This document shows positions 33,015 through 43,336 of a stretch of DNA of 64,000 bases, piece after piece. A program made the translations under genes and the position numbers. Under the pieces are notes generated by a model. It did no database searches, was not told the origin of the DNA, and saw only the letters and a program-made list of their open reading frames with translations. The stretch comes from Deltaproteobacteria bacterium (GTDB lineage Bacteria; Lernaellota; Lernaellaia; JACKCT01). The DNA is taken from the NCBI GenBank assembly GCA_027493875.1, contig JAOSJX010000023.1, positions 1-64,000 of the forward strand. Reading direction: 5' to 3'. Every line of letters begins with the position of its first letter. Position 1 is the stretch's first letter.

Positions 33015-34717
33015 TTAGAGCTCCCTTTGATCCAAACTCTCGATGCCTTTGCGCATCGGATACAAAACGGACGCGGCGATCATGCTCAAAACGATCACGA
33101 TTGACAAGCCGACGATCGCCCACTGCGCGCCGACCAGCGGGGAGCCCGTGCGCATCATGCGTTGAAGGAGTTTGACGGGGTAGGCCATGGTCCCGACGAC
33201 GGCCACAATGAGGCCCGCGGAGATCGACATGTAGATGATGCTCGAAACGCCCGAGGCCATGCGCGCGACGTTCTTCTCTTCGAAATTTGGATACATCGCG
33301 CCGATGCCGACCGCGAGGCCGGTGATGCCGACGGAGAGCATCCCCATCACCCACGCGCAGACCGCCGTCATGAAGAAGGAGGAGCCGAGGTAGAAGTTGG
33401 ACATCAGAATCAGCATTTCGGAAACGACGACGACGGGGAGGGCATAAAACCGGAATTTCGTCCACATGAACTGCTTGATCGATACGGGCGCGGAACGGAC
33501 GATCCAGAACGCCTTACCCTCGAGCGACACCGCCGGCAGCACGAAACGTACGCAGATCGCCGAAAGCACGAATCCGGCGAGACCGAGATTGACGTAAGCG
33601 AGTGTGTTGCGCAGGTTCCAGGTGATGCCGGCGAAGCGGTCGAGATCGAGTGCTTTGAAATTGAACAGATAAACGACGATCAGGGCGAGCAGCAGAAGAA
33701 GCTGCGTCCATTGCGACGTGTCGCGAAAAAAGCCGCGGATCTCCTTCAGGAAAAACTGCCGGGCCACCCCGTCGCGGGTGAACGACAAAACCGAAAAAGC
33801 TTCTGCGCGGCCGGCGTGCCGGTCATCCGCAGGCGGCGGCCTTCCTGACTTTTCGTGAACGCGTCGAGGTAGGTGCGGTTCGCGAGCTGCGAGCCCAGAA
33901 ACGCGGCGAACATGCCCCACGCGAGCATCTGAAGCACAAAGAACAGTCCGTCCGTCGTCAATTTTCCTTCGAGGGGCGCGAGTAACGCGAGGCTGGCCCA
34001 GGTGGACGGCAAGAGCGGCGAGTTCGGGCTGCGCAGCGTGGCGAAATATTCCGCGAAGCCGTGAAAAATATCCGGGTTGAATAATTGCTCCGGGCGGAGG
34101 AATCGGAAACAAAAAATAAAGCGCGATGACGAAGAGGATGGCGAGCAAAACGAGCACGTCCTGGAGTTTTCGAGCCGGAAACGCGCGCACGAGTATCAAC
34201 GTGACGAGGGAGCCGACCGACACGGGAAACACGACGAAGGCGATCAGCGTCAAGAGCATCCACGGATAAAAGACGGCCGAAGCCTGGAACACGATTCCAC
34301 ACGCGATGAAAACGGGCAGGCCGAACAGCACGACCATCCAGCCCCGTGAGCACGAGGGCCTGGAGAAATCGGGCGACGTAGATATGCCCATAACCCATCG
34401 GGGCGGTGATCACGAGCGGGAGATCGCTGTCAAGAAAAAAGGCGTTGAGGCTCGTGACGATGCCGGAAAAAGACGAGCACGGTGAAGAAGGTCAGAAAGA
34501 GAAATTCGACCAGCTTGTGCACCAGGATCATGCCGAAGGGTTCCTCGGCGGCGAGCTTTTGGAAAAACGCGACGGACGCGTAGAGCAGTCCGAGAAAGAA
34601 GAGGAGCGAGAGGGTCGAGAAGAAGAACGTTTTGAAACGGTCGAGACGGGCCGGCCGCGTGACGTTATTGCGGACGATCCACAGCTTCGGTCGTATGAGG
34701 CGGTAGGTATCGCGCAT
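33015..34717 (-). CDS. ABC exporter permease (ABC-2-like, large)
   Basis: About 567 residues with roughly 12-14 membrane helices, larger than ordinary ABC-2 permeases and like the duplicated permeases seen in deltaproteobacteria. It starts MRDTYRLIRPKLWIVRN and ends VLYPMRKGIESLDQREL. Indels near 34465, 34345, 34090 and 33795 break the frame. The ATG overlaps the last base of the ATPase stop (TGATG), so the two subunits are translationally coupled. Substrate unknown. Confidence 0.78.
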
Positions 34718-35472
34718 CAGGACTCGAAAATAACGGAGACGTCCTGCTCGTCGCCCGCGCCGGTCAGTTGAAGGAAGGTTTCCTCAAACCGTTCAAGGGC
34801 GCCGGCGGAAGCTTTCAATTCGGCGACGGTGCCGGTGGCGATGATTTTGCCGGTGTTGATGATGGAGATCCGGTCACAGATTTCCTCGGCGACCTGCAGC
34901 GTGTGCGTGCTCATGAAGATGGTCGTGCCCAGACGGGCCTGCTCGCGGAAGATTTTTTTAACGAGCTTGGCGCCGCGGGGATCGAGTCCGACCATGGGCT
35001 CGTCCACCACGAGCAACCGAGGACGGTGCAGCAGCGCCGAGGCCATGATGAGGCGTTGGCGCATGCCGTGGGAGTAGCCGGAGACCAATTCGTTTTCGAC
35101 GTGGGCGATTTCAAACAAGGCGAGCAGATCGTGGCCGTGCTTTTTGATGTCGGCGCCGTCCATGCGAAACAGGCCGCCGATAAAGTGCATGAATTCCATA
35201 CCGGTGAGCCGCTCGTAAATGTAGGGGCGGTCCGGGATGAAGCCCATGCGGGCTTTCGCCCGATCTCGGTCTTTGGCGAGATCGAGGCCGTCGATGAGGA
35301 CGCTTCCCTCGGTGGGCTGCATCATGCCGACGAGCATTTTGATGGTCGTCGTTTTGCCGGCTCCGTTCGGGCCGAGGAAACCGTAGACCAGGCCCGGTTC
35401 CACATGCAGGTCGATGTGATCGACGGCGACGAAATCGCCGTACTTCTTCACGAGGCCGGTCGCGTGGATCAC
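34717..35472 (-). CDS. ABC transporter ATP-binding protein
   Basis: Intact, 251 residues. Walker [11 protein letters not shown], signature YSHGMRQRL, Walker B LLVVDEPMVGLDP, and His switch MSTHTL. It powers the permease encoded downstream. The GTG at 35472 overlaps the TGA of the transglutaminase gene (GTGA), which decides the start. ATPases of this group usually serve ABC-2 exporters. Confidence 0.93.
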   Translation of the reverse strand: MIHATGLVKKYGDFVAVDHIDLHVEPGLVYGFLGPNGAGKTTTIKMLVGMMQPTEGSVLIDGLDLAKDRDRAKARMGFIPDRPYIYERLTGMEFMHFIGGLFRMDGADIKKHGHDLLALFEIAHVENELVSGYSHGMRQRLIMASALLHRPRLLVVDEPMVGLDPRGAKLVKKIFREQARLGTTIFMSTHTLQVAEEICDRISIINTGKIIATGTVAELKASAGALERFEETFLQLTGAGDEQDVSVIFES

Positions 35473-36946
35473 GATTCCTCCAGCACGTCGATGGTGAGCT
35501 TGCCGATCATATTCATCAGCGGGATCTGCGCGTCCAAATCTCCTGAAAGCACTTTGAGATGCGCGGCGTCCGCGGGGAACTGTCCGAACGTCGGGTCGAC
35601 GGCGAGCCACCGGCCGACCCACACCGAATTCCACGCGTGATAGTAAAAACCGTCCTTGTTGTACACGAGGCCGACTTCGATGCGCGTGGGAATGCCGGCG
35701 GCGCGGGCCAACGCGGTAAACAACGTGGCGTGCTCGTTGCAGTCGCCGCGCTTGATGTCGAGCACGTCGCGCGCCGACGGAATGGACACGAGCGGTTTTT
35801 TCTCGAGAGTTTCGAATACCCACCGCTCGATGGCTTGTGCGGCTTTTAGAATGTTGCGTTCCTCGCCGACGATTTCCTTAGTCTTTTCCCGAATGGCGCG
35901 GTCGTTCACCTGAATCGTCGGCGTCGCTTCCAGATATTTGGCGTACGCTTCGTCCTCCACGGGGATCGTGACGTCGGTGAGCGGCAGATCCTCAACGCGG
36001 ATCGTGACGACGTCACCGGCGAGATCCTGGCGATCGTCGTCGAAATCATAGGATGCCGGGTCGATTCCACCGACGCGGAGCTTGAGGAGAACGGCCGTCC
36101 GCGGATTCTTGAGCTTGACGGCGGTTTTGACGGAAACGACGTCGATAAGATCGGTGGGCAGGTCGCCGCTTTTCCATCCGAGCGTCAGCGCCTGCTCTTT
36201 CGTCTCGACCTTCGTGACGATATTGGCCGCTTCTTCCTGGAGAGTGCGCCCTTCCTCGTCGATCCACGCGGTCATCGTCAGGCCCATGTAATTCGCTTGG
36301 AGGCGGTAGACCGTGCGTCCTTCGGCTTCGGGCAGGGTTGTTTTTTCGATGACTTCGAGCTCGGCTTCGGAGAAGACGAACGAGGTCGGATCAAAGAAGG
36401 GCGCCTTGATTTTTTGGCCGATCGTCAAACCCTCTTTCGCGGCGCGTTTGAGCATCGTGTCGGGGAGCACGGTATTTTCCGGAAGATTCATCGACTGCTT
36501 TTGCGTGCCGGCGGCGGTATGGATTTCCAAGTTGAGTTTGGTGCCGTCGACGCGGCCGAACATTTCGAATTTCACCGAGTCGGAGAGCATCGAAAATCAA
36601 GGCTCAGCAGCCGATAATCGTGGTCGGTGAGAATTTTCGAGGCGACGCGTACCTGAGCCTGCGTGCCTTGCGTGTTGATGCGCAGGCGGCTGTCGCCGGT
36701 AATGACGTAGCCCTTCTCCGTCGTCGTCTCCTCGGAACTGGAGTAACCGATTTTCACGAGTTTTCCCGTGGCCGCGTCGCGGAAATAAATGCCGGCCCAG
36801 GTTTCACCCTCCTTGGCCGCGGTTTCCGCCATCGACGCGAGATCGTCGGTGGTCTGAATGGAAAACGCCGGCTGCCGGAGCACCAGCCAAACGGCCATGA
36901 CCGCCCAGAAGACGACGACAAAAACCTTCATGATCCGCGCACTCAT
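35469..36946 (-). CDS. Secreted or membrane transglutaminase-like protein
   Basis: About 492 residues. An N-terminal signal or anchor (FVVVFWAVMAVWLVL), a long beta-rich region, then a transglutaminase-like papain fold. The Cys is in DIKRGDCNEHATLF, the His in FYYHAWNSVWVG and the Asp in WLAVDPTFGQFPAD. One indel near 36600 splits the gene. First gene of an operon with the ABC transporter and UbiA. The fold can act as protease, amidase or crosslinker. MSARIMKV at 36946 or MKV at 36931 may be the start. Confidence 0.8.
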
Positions 36947-36990
36947 CGGGCCACTCTAACAAACCGTTCCATGGCGAACTATGTTTCTTC

Positions 36991-38111
36991 TCAAGATCCG
37001 GTGCCTTTCGCGCCGAGAATCTCCCGGTAGTAGGCGAGCGTTTTTTGCGCGGTCGCCTCGGCGGTGTAATCCGCGCCGACCATCGCGGCGGCTCTTTCTG
37101 CCCGTTCGCGGGCGGCATCAGGGTTCGCAAGCGCCGCCCGAAGGGCTCGCGCCAGCGACGACGCATCGCCCGCCTTGGCGATCAGCCCGGTCTCCGCGGC
37201 GCGCACGATTTCGGGAATGCCTCCCGCGTCCGTCGCAACCACCGGCACGCCGGCGGACATTGCGTCCAGAATGCTCGTGCCAAGCCCTTCGGTGACACTC
37301 GGCATGACAAAAAGGTCAAACGCGTTCAGCAGGCGGGGGACGTCCTCGCGCCGCCCGAGAAAGCGGACCTTCTTTACCAGATTGAGGTCGGCGGCACGGC
37401 CTTCAAGTTCGCTTCGCAACGGTCCGTCGCCGACGACCACCAACCGGGACTCGGCATGGCCACGCGCGACCTCCGGCATGGCGTCGAGGAGGAACCGGTG
37501 GCCCTTGTGCGGAACGAGTTCCGCGACAACACCGATCAAACGATCATTGTCGCTCGCCCCGAGTTCCTTTCGCATCGCGGCGCGCGTTTTGTCGTCCCGC
37601 GGCACCGGCGTGATGCCGCTCGGAATCACTCGAATGCGGTTTTCGTCGATCCCCAGCCGGTCAGCACGTCGAGGATCGCCCGGCTTATCGCAATGTAACG
37701 GTCCGCCCCGCGCCGGTATTTCCAGCGGTTGAACGGGCCGCGGCCAGGAACGAAATCAACACGACGCGTGACGACGACAGGGGGCCGCCGCGGCCCGAGG
37801 CGCACCGCCATGGCGGCGAGCAGATGATCGTGGCTCGCCTGCGCGTTGACGAGGTCGATGCCGAATTCGGCCATCGCCCGGCCGAGGCGGCGGGCCGCGA
37901 AGGGGTCGCCTTCAAAAAGAGAGCTTACCGGAAGGCGGGGCACCGTGGGATCGAGGCGGCGGTCGATCGGCGTCCCCGGCCGCAAGCCGACAACGACGGG
38001 CTCGCCCAAACGGTGCAACTCCTCGGCCAGGAGAATGACCTGACGCTGCCCGCCGCGGTATTCCGCCGATGTGTCGAGGAGAAGATAGGCCAAGGTTTTT
38101 GTCATTAGCAT
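36991..38111 (-). CDS. GT4-family glycosyltransferase
   Basis: About 373 residues with the GT-B fold. N-terminal YRGGQRQVILLAEELHRLG; C-terminal donor domain with VVAELVPHKGHRFLLDAM, FVMPSVTEGLGTSILDAM and GVPVVATDAGGIPEIV, the E-x7-E type motif of GT4. One indel near 37620 splits it. ATG 38111 is preferred because GAGGGA lies 7 bases upstream, with a second ATG at 38105. Divergent from another glycosyltransferase gene, so both may act in LPS or glycolipid assembly. Confidence 0.87.
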
Positions 38112-38187
38112 GAACCGGTCCCTCGCGTCACGACGGCCCGCGGCGGATTGGCATCGTCCGGGAAATCGACTAATTTGACGCCGCTTT

Positions 38188-39378
38188 TTGCCGGCGGGGT
38201 CGACGATTCGCATCGCGTACATTCACACGCAGCCCTTCGGTGCGTTGGAGGCCGGAACGGTGTTCGTCACGAACGCGGTGCGCGGCCTTGCCGAAGCCGG
38301 TGCGAAAACGCTGCTTATCGTTCCCGACGGAGGACGGTCGGAAAGCGCCGTTCTTGAGCAACTTGGGCTCTCCGCGCATCCGGACATGAAGATCAAGCCG
38401 TTGCCGAGTTTGCGGCTTCGTGTCGGGCCGTTCCGGCCGAGCTGGGCCGGGCCCTTTCGCGGCACCGCGTCGGCCGCCGCGCGGGCGTTCAATGCCGACG
38501 CCGTGATGTGCCGCGATCTCAAAGTGGCGCAGCGCCTGCTCGCCGACCGTTTCCCGGGGCGCATCATCTTCGAAGCGCACAACGTCTACGGATTCGGCGA
38601 AAATAGGGAGGATCTCGCGTTTTTTCCGAAGGAAAAGCTCGCGATGCACAAGACGCGCATACCTCGGGAGACGAAGGTTTTCGCCGGCGTCGACGGCATC
38701 ATTACGCTCACGCAAGGTCTGGCGGATCTTCTGCTGAAGACGCGGCCGTTGTCGCAGCGCGTTCTCGCCGCGGGAAGCGCCTGCCGTCCGTTGACGGACC
38801 CGCCGGGTACCGCGGACCGGCGCCATATCGCCTACGTCGGCGCGCTGGACCCGCATAAGGGCGTGGGCAGTCTCGTGCGCGCGCTCGGCAGCGTTCCGCA
38901 ACCAGCGCGGCTTTTGATATTCGGAAAGGGGCGGCACGTGCAGACTGTCAAGGAGATGGCGAAAACGGCCGGCGTTCTCGACCGGATCGACTTCGCCGGC
39001 TTCGTGCCGCCGGTGCGCCTGCCGGACCATCTGGCGCGTTGCCGCGCGGGGGCCGTCCCTTTAGTCGATTGTTTTTACAACCGGTATGTAACCAGTCCGA
39101 TGAAGGTGTTCGACTATCTGGCCAGCGGTGTTCCGCCGGCGGTGCCGGATTTTCCGGTGTTTCGCGAGATTTTTCCCGATCCGTCGGCCGCGTTGTTTTT
39201 TGAGCCGGGAAACGACGAGTCCCTGGCGGGCGCCTTGACCGAATTGTTTCGCGACGACGGCACGTTTCGGCGCCGCCATCTCGCGGCGCTCCATCAAGCC
39301 AGCGAATGGACTTGGGCCGCCCGGGGCGCGAAAGTTTTGGAGTTCACAAAAAAACTGGCGAAAAGAAACCTGGGATAA
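38188..39378 (+). CDS. Glycosyltransferase (GT-B, family 4-like)
   Basis: Intact, 396 residues. N-terminal IRIAYIHTQPFGALEAGTVF and C-terminal IAYVGALDPHKGVGSLVRAL, SPMKVFDYLASGVPPAVPDF and EPGNDESLAGAL fit a retaining GT-B enzyme. No ATG is available in a suitable place; TTG 38188 is the best visible start, so the N-terminus is uncertain. Transcribed away from the glycosyltransferase at 36991-38111. Acceptor unknown. Confidence 0.8.
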   Translation: MPAGSTIRIAYIHTQPFGALEAGTVFVTNAVRGLAEAGAKTLLIVPDGGRSESAVLEQLGLSAHPDMKIKPLPSLRLRVGPFRPSWAGPFRGTASAAARAFNADAVMCRDLKVAQRLLADRFPGRIIFEAHNVYGFGENREDLAFFPKEKLAMHKTRIPRETKVFAGVDGIITLTQGLADLLLKTRPLSQRVLAAGSACRPLTDPPGTADRRHIAYVGALDPHKGVGSLVRALGSVPQPARLLIFGKGRHVQTVKEMAKTAGVLDRIDFAGFVPPVRLPDHLARCRAGAVPLVDCFYNRYVTSPMKVFDYLASGVPPAVPDFPVFREIFPDPSAALFFEPGNDESLAGALTELFRDDGTFRRRHLAALHQASEWTWAARGAKVLEFTKKLAKRNLG

Positions 39379-39430
39379 TTAATCTAACTTATTGATATAT
39401 CTGTTAATTCTTGCCGCCCGGCGCTAAAAG

Positions 39431-39459
39431 TTGTCTAGCCGTTCTTCCAAGTTTATGGT
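39431..39459 (+). promoter_or_regulatory. Candidate sigma-70 promoter for the Cys-rich lipoprotein
   Basis: TTGTCT (39431-39436), 17-base spacer, TATGGT (39454-39459). It lies about 80 bases upstream of ATG 39538 in a locally AT-rich region. Confidence 0.5.
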
Positions 39460-39537
39460 ATAGGCTCGCTGTTCCGATAACGTTTCGGTCGCTCGACAAC
39501 GGAGACCCATGTCTCAAACCCTGGGAGGTAATGGACG

Positions 39538-39918
39538 ATGACCCACAAATTACACGCGCTCTTTGTGCTGATCGCCGCTTTGTTTCTGATGTCGTCCCTC
39601 GTGATCGTGGCCTGCGGCGACGATGACGACGACGATGACGACGATGACGCGGACGACGACACCGAGGAAATGGACGACGACGCCGACGACGACGATGACG
39701 ACGACGCGGCCGGCTGCGGTCCCGAGGACCTTTGTGCCAATGCCGTGACCTGCGGCTTCTTCACGTCGGTCGACGAGTGCACGCCGTGGTATGAGAACAC
39801 CGCGAATTGCGCCGACATGGCCGGCTACATCGACTGCAACTGCGACTGCCTGGACGCGAACGAAGTGTGCCAGGACTGGATCGACTGCGGGACGGAGTGC
39901 TTCAACACGCTCTGCTAA
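39538..39918 (+). CDS. Small lipoprotein with Asp10 linker and Cys-rich domain
   Basis: Intact, 126 residues. Lipobox SLVIVACG, with the lipidated Cys followed by Gly and ten Asp, then further acidic residues, then a compact domain with 13 Cys after the linker (GCGPEDLCANAVTCGFF, then DCNCDCLDANEVC, ending CFNTLC). The Cys number and spacing imply several disulfides. GGAGG sits 8 bases before the ATG; a promoter and strong terminator frame it as a single-gene transcript. Asp codons are mixed GAC/GAT, so selection acts on the protein. Function unknown; a surface-exposed disulfide-rich module is likely. Confidence 0.85.
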   Translation: MTHKLHALFVLIAALFLMSSLVIVACGDDDDDDDDDDADDDTEEMDDDADDDDDDDAAGCGPEDLCANAVTCGFFTSVDECTPWYENTANCADMAGYIDCNCDCLDANEVCQDWIDCGTECFNTLC

Positions 39919-39942
39919 CGCGCTGAATTTCGACCTCGAAAA

Positions 39943-39978
39943 CGCCCCGGCGTGCGATCGCCGGGGCGCTTTTTTTTG
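39943..39978 (+). terminator. Rho-independent terminator
   Basis: 10-bp stem CGCCCCGGCG / CGCCGGGGCG with loop TGCGAT, followed by a run of eight T. It is 25 bases after the Cys-rich lipoprotein stop. Confidence 0.93.
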
Positions 39979-40020
39979 TCCCCTTTACCGCGCCGCGATC
40001 GCCGATAGAATGAACGCGCC

Positions 40021-42131
40021 GTGAGTTCGGACCACCCGGATCATCATGAGATCAAGCAGGGCGCGCACGTCGTGGACGGCGGCGTGCGTTTCGCGCTTTG
40101 GTCGGAGCACGCCGAGTCGGCTTATGTTTGCCTTTACGATGGGCACGAAGCCGCGCAGCCCAGCCGGACCTTCGAACTGGTCGAACGGGACGGGCCGTTG
40201 CGTCACGTGACGGTTCCGGGAGTTGGTCCGGGACAACTGTACGGATTCCGCGTGAGGGGGCCCTACGATCCTTCGCGTGGCCACCGCTTCAACCGCCATA
40301 AATTGCTCGTCGATCCCTATGCCCGGGCGATCACCGGTAAGCACGTTTGGCGTGACGACCTTCATTTCGGTTACCGGCGTGAAACGCGGGACGACGCGCT
40401 CATCGACGAACGGCCGAACGACGCCTGGGTGCCGAAGTGCGTGGTCGCGGGAGGCCCGTTCGACTGGGAAGGCGTCGCCGCTCCGCGGATTCCGTTTCAG
40501 GATCTGGTCATCTACGAGGCGTCGCTCAAAGGCGTGAGCGCGCATCGAAGCTCGGGGTTCGCCATCCGGGCACGTACGCGGGATTCGTCGAAACAATTCC
40601 GCGTATCGCCGCGCTCGGCGTGAACGCGGTGGAGTTTCTGCCGATTCACGAAACAGGGCACGAGCATCACCTGCACGAGAAGGGGCTGACCAATTACTGG
40701 GGTTACGGGACGATCGGTTTTTTCGCGCCGGATTCGCGGTTCGCGTCGGCTCCGCATAAAGCGTCGCAGATCGCCGAGTTCAAAACGGTGGTGCGCGAGC
40801 TACATCGCGCGGGCATCGAGGTGATTTTGGACGTCGTTTATAACCACACGGCGGAAGGCGACCATATGGGACCGACCTTCTGTTTCAAGGGCATCGACAA
40901 CGCATCGTACTACAAGCGTCACCCCGACGATCCCCGGCGCTATTGGGATGCGACCGGGTGCGGCAATACCCTCGACGCCGGGCATCCTCAGGTGATCCGT
41001 GTAGTGCTCGATTCCCTTCGGATGTGGGCTGAGGAATACCGTGTCGACGGATTTCGATTCGACCTCGCACCGGTCCTGGGGCGCGAGCGGCACGCGTTCA
41101 ACGCGCATGCGCCACTTCTGGAAACGATCATGAACGATCCGGTGCTGCGCGAACGAAAGTTGATCGCCGAGCCGTGGGACCTGGGGCCGGACGGGTATCG
41201 GCAAGGCGGTTTCGCCGAGCCTTTCGCCGAATGGAACGGGCGATTCCGCGACACGGCGCGCCGCTTCATCCGCGGGGACGACGGGCAGATCGCGCCCCTG
41301 GCGGAAATCGTCGCGGGAAGTTCGCCGGTGTTTCAGCCGAGCGGGCGGGGCCCGCACCGGTCGATTCATTTCATCACGTCGCACGACGGATTCACGCTTC
41401 ACGATCTGGTTACCTACGAACGCAAACGCAACCGCGCCAACCGTGAACGCAACAACGACGGCGACAACAACAATCATTCGTCAAATTGGGGCCAGGAGGG
41501 TCCGCGGGCCGACGCCGATATTCTCAAGACGCGGCGGCGTGTCATGAAAACGTTCATGACTCTTCTTTTCGCGTCGCAGGGCGTTCCCATGATCGGCGCC
41601 GGCGACGAGATCGGCCGCACGCAGCGCGGCAACAACAACGCCTATTGCCAGGATAACGCCATTTCCTGGCTGGACTACGAACGCGGGCGGTCCTTCGAGG
41701 ACCTCCGACGTTTTGTGACGCGCCTGATTGCGTGGCGAAAGTCCCACGCGGTGCTGCGCCGCACGACGTTCCTTACGGGGGCCGATGGCGACGGCAATGG
41801 GCGTGACGTGACGTGGTACGGCGCTGACGGCCGCGAGCCGGATTGGCGGAATCCGGCGACGCGTTTTCTCGCGTACGTTCTGGACGGACGCTACGCATCG
41901 GAGACAACGGAACCGGAGGCCGACCTGCTCATCGCTTTTAACGCCGGAAACGACGCCGTACGTTTTCCACTGCCGCCGGCGCCTCAGGGCGGGTCCTGGA
42001 AACGCGTCGCGGATACGGCGCGCGAGGCGCCGGAAGATTTTACGGTGTTGCCGGAACCGTTGCCGTCCGAGACGGATCTTTACGTGATCGCGGAGCACGC
42101 CGCCGTCATCCTCACGGCGGAGCGGCCATGA
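40021..42131 (+). CDS. glgX: Glycogen debranching enzyme (GH13, GlgX/TreX type)
   Basis: Hydrolyses alpha-1,6 branches of glycogen. About 703 residues. N-terminal CBM48-like domain (GQLYGFRVRGPYDPSRGHRF), then a GH13 barrel with VILDVVYNHTAEGD, VDGFRFDLAPVLGR (nucleophile Asp), ERKLIAEPWDLGP (acid Glu) and FITSHDGFTLHDL (stabilising Asp). One indel near 40550 splits it. GTG 40021 is the start. The stop overlaps larA (ATGA), an unusual partner. Confidence 0.92.
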
Positions 42132-43330
42132 ACGCCGTCACCGTTTCGTATGGACGTGCGCGCTTGACGGTCCCCGGGAGTGTTTCCGTGGATGCGGTCT
42201 ACGCGCCGCGCGCCATTGCGCCCGCCGCCGATCCGCGCCGCGAGGTGGAACGCGCGCTCGCCGAGCCGGTCGGCGCGCCGCCGCTTGGCGAACTTGCGCG
42301 AACAGCACGCCGCGTCGCCGTCATCATTCCCGATCCGACGCGGGGACTGCCGAAAGAGTTGATGCTAAAGGCGGTCGGCGACGCGCTGCGCGCCATGGCC
42401 GACGAGAACATCACGATCGTCGTCGCTTACGGAAGGCACGGGCGCGAGGACGCCGAAGATTTGGGGCTGCCGGGCGGTTGGGAGCGCCGCTTTCGCGTCG
42501 TGCACCACGATGCTTTCGATGCCGAAAGCCACGGCCGGTTGTCGTCGCCGGACGATTCGGAGCTTTGGTTCGATCTGGACCGCGCGGTACTGGACGCGGA
42601 ATTTGTCGTCGGGCTCGGCGCCGTGCGTCCGCATTATTTCGCGGGATTTACGGGAGGCGCGAAGCTCCTGATGCCCGGATGCGCGTCGATCGCAACGATC
42701 CGCCGCAACCATGCGCTGCGCACCGATCGCCGCGCGCGGCTCGGCATCGTCAACGGCAATCGCGCGCGGGAAAATCAGGAGGCGTGCGCGGCGTTGCACG
42801 GACGGTACGTGACGTTGGCCGCGGTGACGACGGAGAGGGGCGAACTGATTCGCGCCGCGTATGGTGACGCGGTGCGCGCGCATCGCGCGTTGGTGCCGCT
42901 CGCGCGCACGTTGGGACAGGTCGATATCGAACCCGTCGATATTGTGGTCGCCGGCGCCGCGCATCCCACGTCGATCAACATCTATCAGATTACGAAGGTC
43001 GTCGCGCCGGCGGCAAGGTTTGCGCGCCGGGCGGCGTGGTCATTGTTTGCGGTCCGTGCCCGTCGGGCGTCGGCGATCTCAAGACGGTCAACGACGTGAT
43101 CTATCGGCATACGCTGACGCGCTATCTTCCGGAGGGCGCGAAATGCTTTCTCGTCAGCGACCTTCCGACGGAAATCGTCGGCGCAACCTTTTTCGAACCG
43201 GCGGAGTCGCTCGATGACGCATTGTTCAAGCGCGCGTGCTCACGTGGGGAAATCGCCGCGTGTCGCGGTCCTGCCGGATGCCGCTTATATGATCCCGGTG
43301 GCGCCGGACGAAAACCCCTCCGATTGGTAG
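42128..43330 (+). CDS. larA: LarA-like nickel-pincer racemase/epimerase family protein
   Basis: About 400 residues. N-terminal PDPTRGLPK segment, a His in YGRHGREDAED, then VGLGAVRPHYFAGFTGGAK with the His and the Lys that would carry the pincer cofactor, and RRNHAL with a further His. These match the LarA His/His/Lys/His set. Indels near 43017 and 43228 break the frame; the corrected C-terminus is VAPDENPSDW. Cofactor genes larB, larC and larE are not in the window. Many homologues act on substrates other than lactate. Overlap with glgX suggests a carbohydrate-acid substrate (inference). Confidence 0.8.
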
Positions 43331-43336
43331 CGCCGA

